Positions 46,126 through 57,762 are shown, counted from the stretch's first letter. The stretch is DNA of 64,000 nucleotides from Balaenoptera acutorostrata (GCF_949987535.1 NC_080074.1:23829268-23893267); one strand, 5' to 3'. A program made the numbers and translations. Notes: a model not told the origin generated them from the letters alone.

Positions 46126-47873
46126 GGTTCTGACTTAAACTTCCTCTAGAGCTAGAGTCAACAATGGCACTAAGACAGAGTCCTGTGGTGGGAGAGAAAA
46201 GTCCCTTCTCTCTTTTCAATAATAGTCACAGTTCTGTTCCTTACAGAGCAAGGATTATTAACACCTCCCAGTTGTCATCTCCTGGTTGCTAAAAGTGGCT
46301 CTGCTGATAATTTTCCATCAAGAAAACAATATTCACAAGGGGGCTTTGTTTTATAAGTGGTCCAGAACCACTGTAGAGATTTTTAACTGAAGCTCAGTTG
46401 ATTTGATATCTATTGCTACATCAAGTTGAGTTGAGATGAGTGCCCACAAAATGCCAGGAGCTTTACAGATAACAGGCACCTTCAAGAAGGGTCATTCCAA
46501 GCTGTTAAGGTCAGGTCTACCACTGAAATCAGCGAAGCCCTGGAGCCCAGCTCTGTGCACACCGAGGCTTGTAGGAAAACACTTACCTCATCTTATGGGA
46601 GAGTTTCCATTCACCAAACAGAGGTACCAAGGCTGGTTTTCTGGAGAGGGATATTGTAAAGATAAAAGAGAACACTTGTGAAATTGCTTTGAGTACTTAG
46701 AAGAATAAAGAAAATCTTGGACAGTCAAGCCAAGATTTACACCAGCTATTCTTTTAGAAAACACTTGGAGTCTGAAGGATGGGCTTGTTTCTTTCATGGG
46801 CTCAGCATCATGCTTCCCAGCTAAGTCTTCAACTGCAAAGTTAATATGTTAGACCTAAAACATTTACAAGTCCCCTTATTGTCATGCTAATGAGTGAAAA
46901 CCAGAGTTCGTTGCTAAAAAACAATTATTTGTCTGAGAGTGAGTTGGCTGAATGGCTGGTATTTAATAAAACCAATAAGGGCTAAAATTAGGAACTTAGT
47001 GGAAATTTCCATCTAGCACTATAGACGAAGAGATATAGAAGTGGGAGAAGAAAGCACGTGTCATAATATTTCTGTAAGAAAATATGCGAAGGTAAATGAT
47101 GTAGTGTGCTGAAGTTTGATGAGAGTTTTCAGGAAATATTTAGATCATTTCCATGGGGCCCCTGACATTCCAAGGGAGCTGTTAATCCCTCTGAAACTTT
47201 GAATGCTATAATATGCTCTGCAAGTACTTTCTGAGTAAACACTGGGAACAAGTAAAGTGAATTTTAAAGCAAATTCTTCATTTTATTCACAGTTGTCGTG
47301 CATTCTATTTCAAATACCACTCTGGCAGGAAAAAGCTCTAATTTGAGAGAAACACCAGATAGTTCCACCTAATGTAATGAAATCAGCAGGACTTGAGGCT
47401 CTCCACAGTCTCTTCATTTGCTCTGCTGACAAAGGCTTTGCTTCCGTTTAGGAAACACATCTCCCCAGAATGTGTCAGGTTTTTCTCTGGGCGTGAGGGA
47501 TACAGGAGATGTATGACACAGAGTCCCTGCCTCGGAGGAGCGCACAGTCTAGAGCTGCTGGGAGAAGTTTTATCCGGTGCCCTAATACTGGGCTTAGAAT
47601 GAATCTGAGGCCAGATTAACCACGAACATCCTATGAACAGTTACTTAGCTTTAATTATCTATTTCTTGAATCTTTTTCTTTCTCCAAGATAGTGTCTTGG
47701 GCTGTGAATCCTATAGATTTTCATATAGCCCTTTCAGGCACAGAAGGAAAATACTTCAAGTCCAAGGGATGGGCCTTTCTTTATTCATGTTACCCAGTGG
47801 GGTGCTCTGCATCTTGGGCATATTTAATTAATTTTATGCCCACTGGCTGCTCTCTCCACACTTAAGAGCATTT
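46126..47873. other. Repeat-poor block
   Basis: No recognised element; 46840-47390 has the AT-rich, TAAT-containing texture of conserved non-coding DNA. Confidence 0.3.
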
Positions 47874-47878
47874 GCAGC

Positions 47879-48264
47879 TGGTATGGATTGAATTCTGTTC
47901 CCTCAAAATTCATATGTTGAAGTCCTAACCCCTAGCACCTTAGAATATGACTGTATTTGGAGGTAAGGTGTTTAAAGAGCTAATTAAGGTTAAAAAGGTC
48001 ATATAAGTGGGCCCTAATCCAGTATGACTTGTGTCCTTATAAGAAGAGGGAGAGATACCAGGGATGTACTCACTCAGAGTAAAGACCATGTGAGGACACA
48101 GTGAGAAGATACCATCTGCAAGCCAAGGAGAGATCTCAGGAGAAACCAACCCTGCCAACACCTTGCTCTTGGCCTCCTAGCCTCCAGAACTGTAAGGAAA
48201 TAAATTTTTGTTGTTTAAGCCACCCAGTCTGTGATATTTTGCTATGGCAGCCTGAGCTAAGACA
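47879..48264 (+). mobile_element. MaLR solo LTR with 5-bp duplication
   Basis: Starts TGGTATGG, then 'aaaattcatatgttgaagtcctaaccc', 'gtgtccttataagaagaggg', 'cctagcctccagaactgtaagg', AATAAA, and ends 'cagcctgagctaagaca'. GCAGC lies on both sides (47874-47878 and 48265-48269). Confidence 0.95.
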
Positions 48265-48269
48265 GCAGC

Positions 48270-49280
48270 TGTTTTTGATACTGTTTCATTTTTGGTAAAG
48301 TTGCCAAATCGAGCAGTTATTCCGAAATTCTCCTCCAGATTCTACAATGGCCCCTCTGAGTCCCAACCATTCTTTCGTGCCTCTGTGATCAAAATCCTTT
48401 AATATCTTTCCAGACTTGCCATAAGATTTGAAAAATTTCAAGGCTAAAGAAGAAAAAGCTCCATTTTTCTATTTGAACCCTGTAAATGTCAACTATAAGA
48501 AAAGGTTTGATCGTCACATTGTTCTCTTCCCAGGAGACAGGGATGGAGAACTTGGCTGAGATGTAATGCTGAGCCCTCTCAGTGATGTTCAAGTCTCAAA
48601 ATGTACCACAGAAAGTACACAAGTGGGGGTAGTGGTCTGGCCCTGCCCATCTGCAGTGGGGCAGTAGTGGGTTAATTTCTTAAAATCCCAGGCATTGGAA
48701 ATGTACCTGCAGGAACTTCATAAAGACAGGTATATTCCAAAGCGGAAACACTAATAGGAGTTCAAATTAAAGAAATGACACGAAATTGCATTTCTTAAGG
48801 AGGGAAATAACACTCCAGGAACATTACATGATTTAATTATGCCTGAAAGAGCTTTTTGAGCTAAAAATGCAGTAAAGTGAAATGTGTCGGGATACAAGTT
48901 TGAGAAAGCAGCCGTAAGAAAAGTCTTGAGACCAAAGTATGCAAGTCTGCAATCGCCCACAGCTGTGCTGAGGGCAAAGAGGATCCTCCATTAACATCTA
49001 TTTTGCTTTTTCCAGGACAAAGACCTGGGAGGACAGAATAGTAATTTTGTGTATTGTTGAGGCCTAACCATCCCTAGTGGAAAGGAATACTGTGAGTCTT
49101 AAGATTGTTCAACTTAATAGCTCTCAAATATATTAATATATATTTTAACATATAGCATTAGAATTAATCCTTATTCTAGTTTTCTTAAAGACACATATAA
49201 AAGGTGACCACCATCAGAACCATCACATTGATGATATGGATGATATGGTAGCAAACACTTTCTGTCATTAACATGTGAGA
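48270..49280. other. No recognisable feature
   Basis: About 1 kb of unique-looking sequence. Confidence 0.45.
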
Positions 49281-49405
49281 GAATATATATATATATATGT
49301 ATATATATGAAAATGAAAGATTATATATAATATATATGAAAGAATATATAATATACCTGAAAGATTATAATATAATATATGTGAAAGACTATATATATAT
49401 ATGTA
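49281..49405. repeat. (TA)n-rich low-complexity tract
   Basis: Imperfect 'atatatgaaaga' units between TA runs. Confidence 0.95.
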
Positions 49406-50273
49406 AAATTGGTACATTCCATATACTCCAGTTACTTACTCTATTCTGACTATATTCTGAAAAAGTTACTTTTACTCTATTTACTTTTACTCTTACTATA
49501 TTCTGAAAAAGTCCATGGGCATATTTACCTCCAAATGTTTTCCTAATAATGAACGAGCATTATGAATGGAATCTATGATTTAAGTAGATGCTTTAGCCAT
49601 GTCTGCATCCTCAGGTTTCAGTTCGAAACTTTAAACAGAATACAAAATGGTCCACGTGGAATGGGATACAAAGTCTCCCTGACTGAACAGTTCCTGGTGT
49701 GGTGCAAATTTTGTTTTACGGTGCCAATTAGTGTCGGACTTGTCTTTTTGCCATGTGATGAATTAAAAATGCATGATTTGGATGCTGGAAAGCTAACCAG
49801 CTTCTGGATAGAATCCCCTGGACACTGCCATTCTTCCAGCTGATCTTTTTGCCCTCCCTGTGTTGGCAAGTACCAACTCTCTCGCCCACTGCTTACATCT
49901 TTCCCTAACAGATGGCTCTTTTTACTAGTCAAGATCCAATCTGGTGATTTACTTTAATATGCTTTGGCCTAAAGAATACCCATGACAGACAGCTAGCACA
50001 GCCTCCTGCAGCAAAATTTTTGCAAAGAAAAAGTTAAGTAGACACATGCTATCTAGACGGCGTTTCATTTTATGCACCCCATAAATCAGAATATTTGTCA
50101 ACAACAATTAAAATGTAGTTTCCCTGGTAATAAACATTACAGGGAGGAACAAATCAAGTTTCATTTATTCTGTCAGAAAGCGAAGGCAAGCGCTTCATAT
50201 TATTTTGTGGATAATCTCTGAGGAGTAAACTAAGCACAATTACATTCTTGATTTTAATTAAAACTCTGGGCAC
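49406..50273. other. Repeat-free flank of the dynein exon
   Basis: No repeat signature. 49960-50273 is AT-rich and looks like preserved unique DNA. An open frame at 49562-49843 resembles no protein. Confidence 0.35.
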
Positions 50274-50512
50274 CTTTCAAGATCCGTTAGGGAGATGTCC
50301 TGGGTCTGCTTAGCTGAGGTCTGCACTGCGAAGTTAATTTGACACATAACATATTTTTCATGAGGTAACTGTCGCAGGAAACTGTTTGTCAGAGCAGCCT
50401 CTCCAGTGCCTGTGGGCCCCACGAAAAGTAATGACTTCTCCTGAAGCAGCAACTTCGCCAGGAAGTACATCTGCATAACAGTCCCTGAAGCCCTCACAAT
50501 AATGTCATTAAG
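50274..50512 (-). CDS. Single exon of an axonemal dynein heavy chain, AAA3 P-loop region
   Basis: A 239-bp open exon on the minus strand. It is preceded by a pyrimidine tract and CAG (complement of 50513-50515) and followed by GT in a weak donor, AAAG/GTGCCC. It enters in phase 0 and ends after two bases of an arginine codon. The 79 residues match the start of dynein AAA module 3: LNDIIV, then LLFVGPTGTG (P-loop, residues 29-37), then INF..QTSAKQTQDI (about 60-74). In active dyneins the P-loop is GPTGTGK followed by S or T; here it reads GPTGTGEA, so both nucleotide-contacting residues (38 and 39) are lost. Paralog not assigned. Other exons were not found in the window, so this may be a divergent dynein or a decaying copy. 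Confidence 0.7.
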
Positions 50513-51395
50513 CTGGAAAAATCAAAGGAACAGGTGCCCAAAAGACGCTGTTAAAAATGTTTCGTTACTCATTGTACACAGAACACAATAGAATTGAGTC
50601 ATGGAATAATTTCAAATCACAATAAAAGTGAAACCATTCCCAAATACCTGAAGGGTGGCAGAGATTATGAGCTGTGAGCTGCAGCCACAACTCCGGCAGG
50701 GCCCACGTTCCTGGTTCCTGCTTCAGGAGGAGGCCAGAGCCTCCACTATTAGCCGTTTGTTTTTATGTTGCTTGACCAGGGGTTGGCTTCTAGTCTGCCG
50801 ATTTCTATTTGGCCTGTTTTTCTCTACGTCCTAACTACAAACCAGACCAGAATTTGGCCACACTATTCAATTTACAGTGATATATATTGTCTTGCTTTTC
50901 TGTGAGGTCACGGAACACCACATTTTGGCTTATTTCTGCAAAGTAATGAGCGGAAGTGCAATGAGGGTGCTGACTGGTGTGAGCCACGTTTGGGGGGGGG
51001 TGTGGATCGGGCTGTCAAGGGGAGAGGTCATGCCCATGGCTCCTCGTCCTGACCGCTACCATAACCCTCCTCCCCACCCATCCTAACCAGAATTTTCCCC
51101 ACACTTGAGCCTGAAGAGTAGATGCTCCTCTGGGGCGTTTCTTAAAATCACAGCCAACCTGAGCTACTATTGGCCTTTGGAGACCATCTTGTCCAGCTGG
51201 TCTGTTAATTCACAGATGGTGAGGCTAAAGCAAAAAGAGGAATAACAGCCCTTCTGGGTCTCTCCAGCCACACATATTTATTGCCACCTTTGCCTCTGAA
51301 GGGCACTTGATTTATATTTCCATGCTGGAGCTTTTCACGTCCAAGCCTGTATTATTCCATTCCACACAAGTCTGTAAAACTTTGAAGTGGTTGAC
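50513..51395. other. No recognisable feature
   Basis: Intron-like sequence if the dynein exon is real. A G9 run lies near 50992-51000. Confidence 0.4.
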
Positions 51396-51399
51396 ATTG

Positions 51400-51645
51400 A
51401 TCAAGCATGTACTCTGTGCTAGGTGCTGGGTGATAAGAACTTGACATGATGGTGTCACTTTATTCTCATGGCACTCCTGTGAGACAAGGTCTGTTATGAA
51501 GCTTATCTCACAGTCAAGGAAACTGAGGCAGGGAGATGTTCTGCAACGTGCTTCAGGCCCCCCCGCCGCCACCCCAGCATATGAGTAGAAGAGCAGGGAT
51601 TCAAATTTCGTTAGTCTGACTCTGGGTCCAGAGCTTGTACCCAAC
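51400..51645 (-). repeat. MIR SINE, antisense
   Basis: 'gtactctgtgctaggtgctggg', 'tattctcatggcactcctgtgagacaagg', 'gtcaaggaaactgaggcagggagatg', 'gagcagggattcaaatttcg'. Confidence 0.9.
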
Positions 51646-51765
51646 CTGTTTAGTGAAGAAATCACTGAACTTGGGGCTGACAGGGGCACAGAAATGGATA
51701 CAGCTGTATCCTTCAAATAAACCCCCATTTCCTTAAAGTGGACGGAGTGTTTTTTTGCAATAAAT

Positions 51766-52228
51766 AGTAATGGTATTTATTGTTAATTTTTTATTGAATA
51801 AATTTGACATGTAACATTGTGTAAGTTTGAGGTGTACAGTATGTTACTTTGATATATTTGTATATTGTAATATGATTGCTGATGTAGCAACGTTTATCAC
51901 ATAACATCATTTATATAGTGTAAACATTGTTGACTATATCCATTACACTGTGCATTAGATCTCTATGGCTTATTTACTACTCATTACAAAGTTGTAGCCT
52001 TAAACACCATCAATCTTGTCCCCTTATGGTAACCACCACTTTCTGCCTGTTTTTATAGGTTTGGCTCTTTTAGATTTCATATATAAGTGAAATCGTACAG
52101 TCTCTCTCTGTCTGACATATCTTGCTTCGCATAATGTGCTCAAGGTCCATCCACGTTGTTGCAAATGGCTGGATATCCTCCTTTCTCATGGCTGAATAAT
52201 AGTTCAAGTAATGGTGTTTATTGTTAAT
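51766..52228 (-). mobile_element. Old L1 3' fragment, antisense
   Basis: The insert is 51788-52206. It reads as the complement of an older L1 3' end: 'tgtaagtttgaggtgtacag', 'acattgttgactatatcc', 'ggtccatccacgttgttgcaaatggc', 'catggctgaataata'. The 22-bp host segment is duplicated at 51766-51787 and 52207-52228 with a single difference. Confidence 0.93.
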
Positions 52229-52269
52229 AACTCAAAGTCTGACTACAATGAACATGTTAATAAGTGTAC

Positions 52270-52490
52270 CAAGTATTGACCATTTAGTATATACCTGATT
52301 CTAAGTTCTTGATGTAAACCATCTCTAACATTCATAATAGTTTTCTGATGAAGTGAGGGTTATAAACCCTACTTTTCAGATGAGGGAATGGAAATTCAGT
52401 TAGTTTAAGCAGGTTGCCCAAAGTTCCACAACTACTAAATGGCAAAACCAGTACTGCCCATGCCATGCTGAAGTCAATGTTACATGCTGA
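52270..52490 (-). repeat. MIR SINE, antisense
   Basis: 'aaccatctctaacattcataatag', 'cctacttttcagatgagggaatggaaattcag', 'gcaggttgcccaaagttccacaactactaaatggc'. Confidence 0.85.
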
Positions 52491-53104
52491 ACTGTTTGTG
52501 TGGTTAAAGCTTAGAGAGGATTTGAGGGCTAGTGGGCTAGTGCTGGGCTATGAACTGGAAGGGCAGGACCCTGCGTTATCACAGTTCTGAGGGTAAGAGG
52601 TCCCTCCTCTCAAGAAGAACGAGGCAGCATCTCACTCATTCCTGTACTGCCAGTACACTCCTCACACAGGTTCCAGAGAGGAGAAGCTCAGTAGTCATCT
52701 GTTGAGTAAGAAAAGGAACTGGACCACACGCTGGCAGCCCAGTGCTTGTTCCATCACCCCAAACCTTAGAGTTGGCCCCTCACTACTAACCTTACCCCTC
52801 ACTTTTCTGCCAACATGCCAACAAGGACTTTTCCCCTAACATTCCCAAGTTTCTACAGTTTACTTATATCACTATTTATCCAAGACTTATTTTAAAATTG
52901 TGGTCTTCTTTTGTAAATGTAGAAAGCCCCAGTAAAGCTGGCACTTATTTTCTGAGTTGGTATTGAGCAGGGAAAAGAAAATAAACACACAAAAACAAAG
53001 CCCAGTTAGACAGGTCCAATTCAGGCTACAAGTACTAGTCACTGCCATACATTTTAGGTGTTTCCCTGAGTAACTTCTCTCTGGAGATATTAATCATCAG
53101 AGAA
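52491..53104. other. No recognisable feature
   Basis: Unique-looking sequence. Confidence 0.45.
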
Positions 53105-53341
53105 CATGGGGCAGGATATCAAGATGGGAAGGTAAAAAAAAAAGAGTAAATCTTAAATGTTATCACTACACACACACACACACACACAATGGTAGTTATG
53201 TGAGAGGAGAGGAGAGGAGAGGATGGAGGTGTTAACCTCACTGTGCTAAACATTTTGCAGTATATATGTGTATCCAATCACCATGTGTACACCTTAACCT
53301 TACATATGTTATATGACAATATCTCAATAAAGCTGGAAAAA
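53105..53341 (+). mobile_element. Old L1 3' end
   Basis: Ends 'gtgtacaccttaaccttacatatgttatatgacaatatctcaataaagctggaaaaa', the classic older L1 3' terminus. It includes (CA)n at 53168-53188 and (GGAGA)n at 53203-53222. Confidence 0.85.
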
Positions 53342-53344
53342 TGT

Positions 53345-53505
53345 ACCATAATGAATGTATCCTTCCACCTTTTGAAAAACATTTAGGTTCTTTGTTAGTA
53401 TCTATGTGTTTGTTTTATTATGATTAAAAAGCAGCAAGGAACATCCTGTACACATGACTTTGCAAATTTATGTGAGTTTATCTATGAAATAAATTCATAC
53501 AAGAA
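53345..53505 (-). repeat. Probable old L1 fragment, antisense
   Basis: 'acatttaggttctttgttagtatc', 'aaggaacatcctgtacacatgactttg' resembles the complement of an L1 ORF2 end. Diverged; an A12 run follows at about 53503. Confidence 0.5.
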
Positions 53506-53808
53506 AAAAAAAAAAGGGTAGGTACGTGAAACCCCAGGTATTAATACACAAGAATTTCCTTTAACTTGCCATATTCCTCAAATTACCCAATCCTTAGTGA
53601 GTAGCAAATGGAAGGAAATGCACGTGGCCAGTGGAAGGAAAGTTGTACAGGACATTATCTAAGCTGGGATTCTGGATTATTCAGCAACTTCTGGCACTGT
53701 TGCAAAGTCCTTTCTTCCTTTTGCGGAGGGGTCCTTCTTTTTTCCTTTGGTCTTACTCCAGGATATCAAATGGCTTGAAAGAGTTAATGCAATTCCCCAT
53801 CAATCTCG
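53506..53808. other. No recognisable feature
   Basis: Unique-looking sequence. Confidence 0.45.
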
Positions 53809-53809
53809 C

Positions 53810-53844
53810 TCTCTAGGCTCAGTTTTCTCATTTGTAAAATGGGT
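53810..53844 (+). repeat. MIR fragment interrupted by an LTR
   Basis: 'ctcagttttctcatttgtaaaatggg' is the MIR core. The match stops exactly where the LTR begins, so the LTR landed in a MIR. Confidence 0.7.
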
Positions 53845-54206
53845 TGCTATGGTCTGACTGTTTGTGTCCTCCCCAAATTAATAATGTTGAAATCTTAATG
53901 GCCAGTGTGATGGTATTAGGAGGTGAAGCCTCTGGGAGGTGCTTAGACCATGAGGGTGGAACCCTCGTGAATGGGATTAGTGCCCTTATTACAGAGGCCC
54001 CACAGAGTTCCCTAGCCACTTGCACCATGTGAGGGCACAGTGAAAAGATAACCCTCTAGGAGGCAGGCTTTCACCAAACACTAAATCTGCCTGTGCCTTG
54101 ATCTTGAACTTCCAACCTCCAGAACTGTGAGAAACAAATTTCTGTTGTTTATAAGCCACCTAGTCGCTGTGGTTTTTCTTTATAGCAGTCTGAACAGACT
54201 AAGACA
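53845..54206 (+). mobile_element. MaLR solo LTR (MST/MLT1-like)
   Basis: Starts TGCTATGGTCTGACTG, then 'gatggtattaggaggtgaagcctctgggaggtg', 'ccatgtgagggcacagtg', 'tgccttgatcttgaacttcc', 'ccagaactgtgagaaacaaatttctgttg' and ends 'gaacagactaagaca'. Flanks TGGGT and TGAGC share three of five bases. Confidence 0.93.
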
Positions 54207-54323
54207 TGAGCACAGCAAATTCTACCTTCCCTGTAAGAATTAAATACAACATTCATAATAATAGTAGCTCACTTTACTATTCTAACATATATTTACATCT
54301 ATCTATATTGATGTCTTTCTATA

Positions 54324-54360
54324 CCTCTCTCTCTCTCTCTCTCTCTTTCTCTCTTTCTCT
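54324..54360. repeat. (CT)n microsatellite
   Basis: CT dinucleotides with three extra T interruptions. Confidence 0.97.
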
Positions 54361-54490
54361 GTAATCATTTAATCCTTATAACAACCCATGTGAGATAGAA
54401 ATCATTTTCTCTCTAACAGAAGGAAACCCAGTTCAGTAACTTCCCAAGATCATGCACGGGGCAGATCTGCGAACCCCAGTGGGGCTGACC
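54361..54490 (-). repeat. MIR SINE, antisense
   Basis: 'aatcatttaatccttataacaacccatgtgagatag', 'aaggaaacccagttcagtaacttcccaagatcatgcac'. Confidence 0.8.
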
Positions 54491-56115
54491 ATCTCTGGAA
54501 CTCGTAAGGCTTTTTGAGGTCTGGCACAGTGCTAGGCACAGAGTGGCACCTGCAAACGTACCTTGACTCTGAATTTGGATGCCAATGCTTTTCGCTGCAA
54601 AGTCAGATCTCAAAAATCAAGAGGTATGTAAGAAGAGCATGTAATTAGGAGTGTAAGTTGTGGATTTTTATTCTCCTGCTTGGTGTATGGCTACCTGTCA
54701 TAGTGTTAAAAATAGCGGTGGGCAGCATGTCTACCCCTGCTCAATCTCTGCTGGCATTCCATGACTTCTTATCTGATGAAATAATGTCCCATACTGGCAC
54801 GTGAATAAGCCCAGTGTGGTTTTTTTTTAGGGCAGAGTGTATAAAATGGAGAAAAACAGTCCGGACTGACATGGTGCGCCAGACGGCCATTATGGATGGT
54901 CCCATTGTCTTCAATACAGCACTTGGTTAGACTTGAAAAATTCCCTAGTTTCCTGCTACATGCAATTCAGGTTTGCCATTTAGCCTCTGCAATGTTAATC
55001 CATATAGCCACAGGATATCTTCAGTCACAGAGTACAGATCTCTGGGCTAGAAGGTCAAAAACCACATCACCATCACTCTAGATCCCTCCTCCAGCATCCC
55101 TCCCCACCACTGCTAGCTCCTTGGCCCTCATCACTTCAAATCCCCTGAAGAAATGGAACATGCAGTCATTCAAAAAAATATGTATCATTGCAAAGGTCAA
55201 AGCAGTAAACTCCAATTCAACAGAATCTAAGAAGGATTACAATACTGATCCCCCTGCTCGGTGACGAACGTCATCTTTGGAGGAGAAAAAAAGCAGTGAG
55301 CCATCAATCCGGTCTAGTAGAGAGGGCAGGAGGACTTGTGAACTTAACTATGCTGGTCCCAGGAGGACTCAGGGAAATCTCCCAAGGACATGCTGTGAAC
55401 AGATATGGCAGTGGCTCCAGCAGAGTGTTTTGTCTCAGTCCATTGTTAACACAGAGCCTGGCAGTAGTTAATGAGCCCCTTTTGAAATGACTTCTTTGCA
55501 TTGTGGAAAGAAGTTCACTGTGGATGGAATGCCATCTCCATTTCTGAACAGAGATGAAAAAGTACTGCTGCATAATCGTGAGTTGTGAAGGATGGAAGAA
55601 CTGAAAGTTAAGCAGAGATTCTATTGCCCTCAGTGGATGTGGGTTGAAATTTAAAAATAATCAAGCTAACCATCATGGCTTTTCTTAAGGGGCAGGTTGA
55701 TTATTCTTCCTTTTTTTTTTTGGTAAGTAGACGAGGCGATACTTTAAATAATACCTTGTGTATATCTGAGAGTGCCCCCTTTATCCTTGTAAGAAGCGAA
55801 GAGAAGTTTATTAGAAAAGAAGTCATGAAAAGAATAAAGTATGACTACACTTTCATGAAGAACTGCAAATTCATATTAAGTTTGAGGTGTGAGGCAAGCC
55901 TAATATAATGTTAGGTTCAGAGCTCATGCAAAATGAGGGTGGCATGTGAAGCTCAGAAACAAGAAAATGTGGGGATGATGGACTGAAGGGGAAATTCTTT
56001 GTATCTGCTAATTTTCACAGTCTGAAGCTCGAAAGAAAATCGGGGTGTGCAAGGAAGATGTGTCAAAAGTTTTAGCCAAGAAGAGAACGTTCTAAGCAGA
56101 CCGATTTATAATGCT
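54491..56115. other. No recognisable feature
   Basis: About 1.6 kb of unique-looking sequence. Overlapping open frames at 55277-55573 and 55675-55908 resemble no protein I know. Confidence 0.4.
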
Positions 56116-56119
56116 TTGG

Positions 56120-56282
56120 GTGGATCAGAACTCATTATTCAGGTTCTTGCCACTAGCAGCAGCTCCGTGTGGGAACTTGTTAGATATACAGAGTCTCAGG
56201 CCTACTCATTGAATCAAGAGTGTGAATTTTTAACAAAGCCTCCAGTGACCTGAATGCATGTGAAAGTCTGAGAAGTACTGAT
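56120..56282 (+). mobile_element. MER5A-like hAT fragment
   Basis: 'gtgtgggaacttgttagatatacagagtctcaggcctactcattgaatcaagag', 'tttttaacaaagcctccagtgacctgaatgcatg', 'gtctgagaagtactg'. Order and ends fit MER5A. Confidence 0.82.
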
Positions 56283-56974
56283 ACAGTCCAGTACTTTACA
56301 CCGGTACTTTGAGTTATTAAGTTTCTCACCTTTTCCTCCCACCACTTATTTACCGAATCGACCACACAGTAAAATTGCAGAGATCTAAGACCCATATTAT
56401 CTGGCAAATATTTTTCTCCGAAAGAAGGAAGTTCAGAGGCTGAAGCTATCTAATGAAACTTTCCCTTGACCTTCGCCCGAAGATTTTACCCCACGTGTCA
56501 GCAAGTCTAGTCATAAATAGAAGTCGCATTGTCAAAACACAGAGGCCATGCCAAGTGGCAGCAGTGGCATCCACTGAACTCTGTTAATTGTACAAAAGGC
56601 TAGTTAGGTTCATTGTGACAGGCTAACAGCTATGCAGGGAGAATGTTCCTTGGGAGTGTGTATCTTTCCAATTAACAAAATATAATTAAAATTTGAACTA
56701 TTAAATGAACTGTCAAGAACACAATTATTTCCACCCCTCTCCATTTCTTCTTAAAGAAAAGTTGGGCTACATTAAAGGTGAAATTCAGATATCAGATCTA
56801 TATGGTTTTTCTGCCTTGGAATTTTTCCAATAAAAGGGGTTTTCCAAGGTCCTGTCTCCTATAATAAGCAGCGTTTCTGAATCCTGAGATTGTTATAAGC
56901 ATATGGAGAGTGTGGTCTACCTGTGGTGAATTGCTGAGGGCAAATTTTTGTTAAGAGTCTCCAGTTTGCTTACT
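56283..56974. other. Repeat-free AT-rich block
   Basis: No repeat seen; 56560-56720 has the texture of conserved non-coding DNA. Confidence 0.35.
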
Positions 56975-57013
56975 GGAGTTGATTTTTTTTTTTTTTTTTT
57001 GGAGTTGATTTTT
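56975..57013 (-). mobile_element. Poly(A)-only insertion with target duplication
   Basis: GGAGTTGA plus T18 (56975-57000) is followed by a second GGAGTTGA plus T5 (57001-57013). This is a 13-bp duplication around pure T. The empty site reads TTTTT/AAAA, the ideal L1 endonuclease target. Replication slippage is the alternative. Confidence 0.6.
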
Positions 57014-57299
57014 AAAAAATGTATTATTCCAGATTCTCTTGCTCAGCTGATAGGAAAAATGATGGAATAAACCATACTGCCACCAACATGATGTCAGGTA
57101 AAGCTCTTAGTTATTGTGGATTTTTTTGTTCCTAATGTTTAGAAACTTGAGTGTTTTGTCTCTGATTAAAAAAAAAATCTGGCTCAGGCTAAAGTTAAGG
57201 AAAGCGAAAGATGAATAAATGAAGAATAGAGAAAGGTGAAAAAAGTTGCTAAGAGGAAAGTTAACTTATCTAAATACTTGGGATAGTTTTTAAAATTCA

Positions 57300-57365
57300 T
57301 TTATTTTTCAAATATTTATTGAGGGTCCTTTATTCTAGATACTCTGCTAGGCATTGAGGATACAT
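57300..57365 (-). repeat. L2 3' end, antisense (left of L1)
   Basis: 'caaatatttattgagggtcc...ctagatactctgctaggcattgagg' is the reversed L2 terminus. It resumes at 57763 with 'aataatgtccctgccctcatggagg'. Confidence 0.85.
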
Positions 57366-57762
57366 AAAAGTAATACATAACATTGTGGTACATGACTCTT
57401 TTTGAATTATGGTTTTCTCAGGGTATATGCCCAGTAGTGGGATTGCTGGGTCATATGGTAGTTCTATTTTTAGTTTTTTGAGGAACCTGCATACTGTTCT
57501 CCATAATGGCTGTATCAATTTACATTCCCACCAACAGTGCAAGAGGGTTCCCTTTTCTTCACACCCTCTCCAGCATTTATTGTTTGTAGAGTTTTTGATG
57601 ATGGCCATTCTGACCGGTGTGAGGTGATACCTCATTTGATTTGCATTTCTCTAATGATTAGTGATGTTGAGCATCCTTTCATGTGTTTGTTGGCAATCTG
57701 TATATCATCTTTGTAAAGCAATTATACTCCAATAAAGATGTTAAAAAAAAAGTAATACATAA
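57366..57762 (+). mobile_element. 5'-inverted (twin-primed) short L1
   Basis: Target duplication AAAAGTAATACATAA at 57366-57380 and 57748-57762, perfect. Inside, 57381 to about 57711 is antisense ORF2 (matches 25795-26125 of the intact L1). The last 35 bp (57713-57747) is the sense L1 3' end with A tail. The two parts meet at a 3-bp TTG microhomology (57711-57713). This is the hallmark of twin priming. Confidence 0.93.

Noticed and set aside
45626..46138. 170-codon open frame and an overlapping 69-codon frame that look protein-like.
   Set aside because: They span the LTR edge and a CR1/L3-type relic with typical start and end text; no gene-like structure.
49562..49843. 93-codon open frame next to the dynein exon.
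   Set aside because: Neither strand matches dynein or another known protein, and no splice-site pair supports it.
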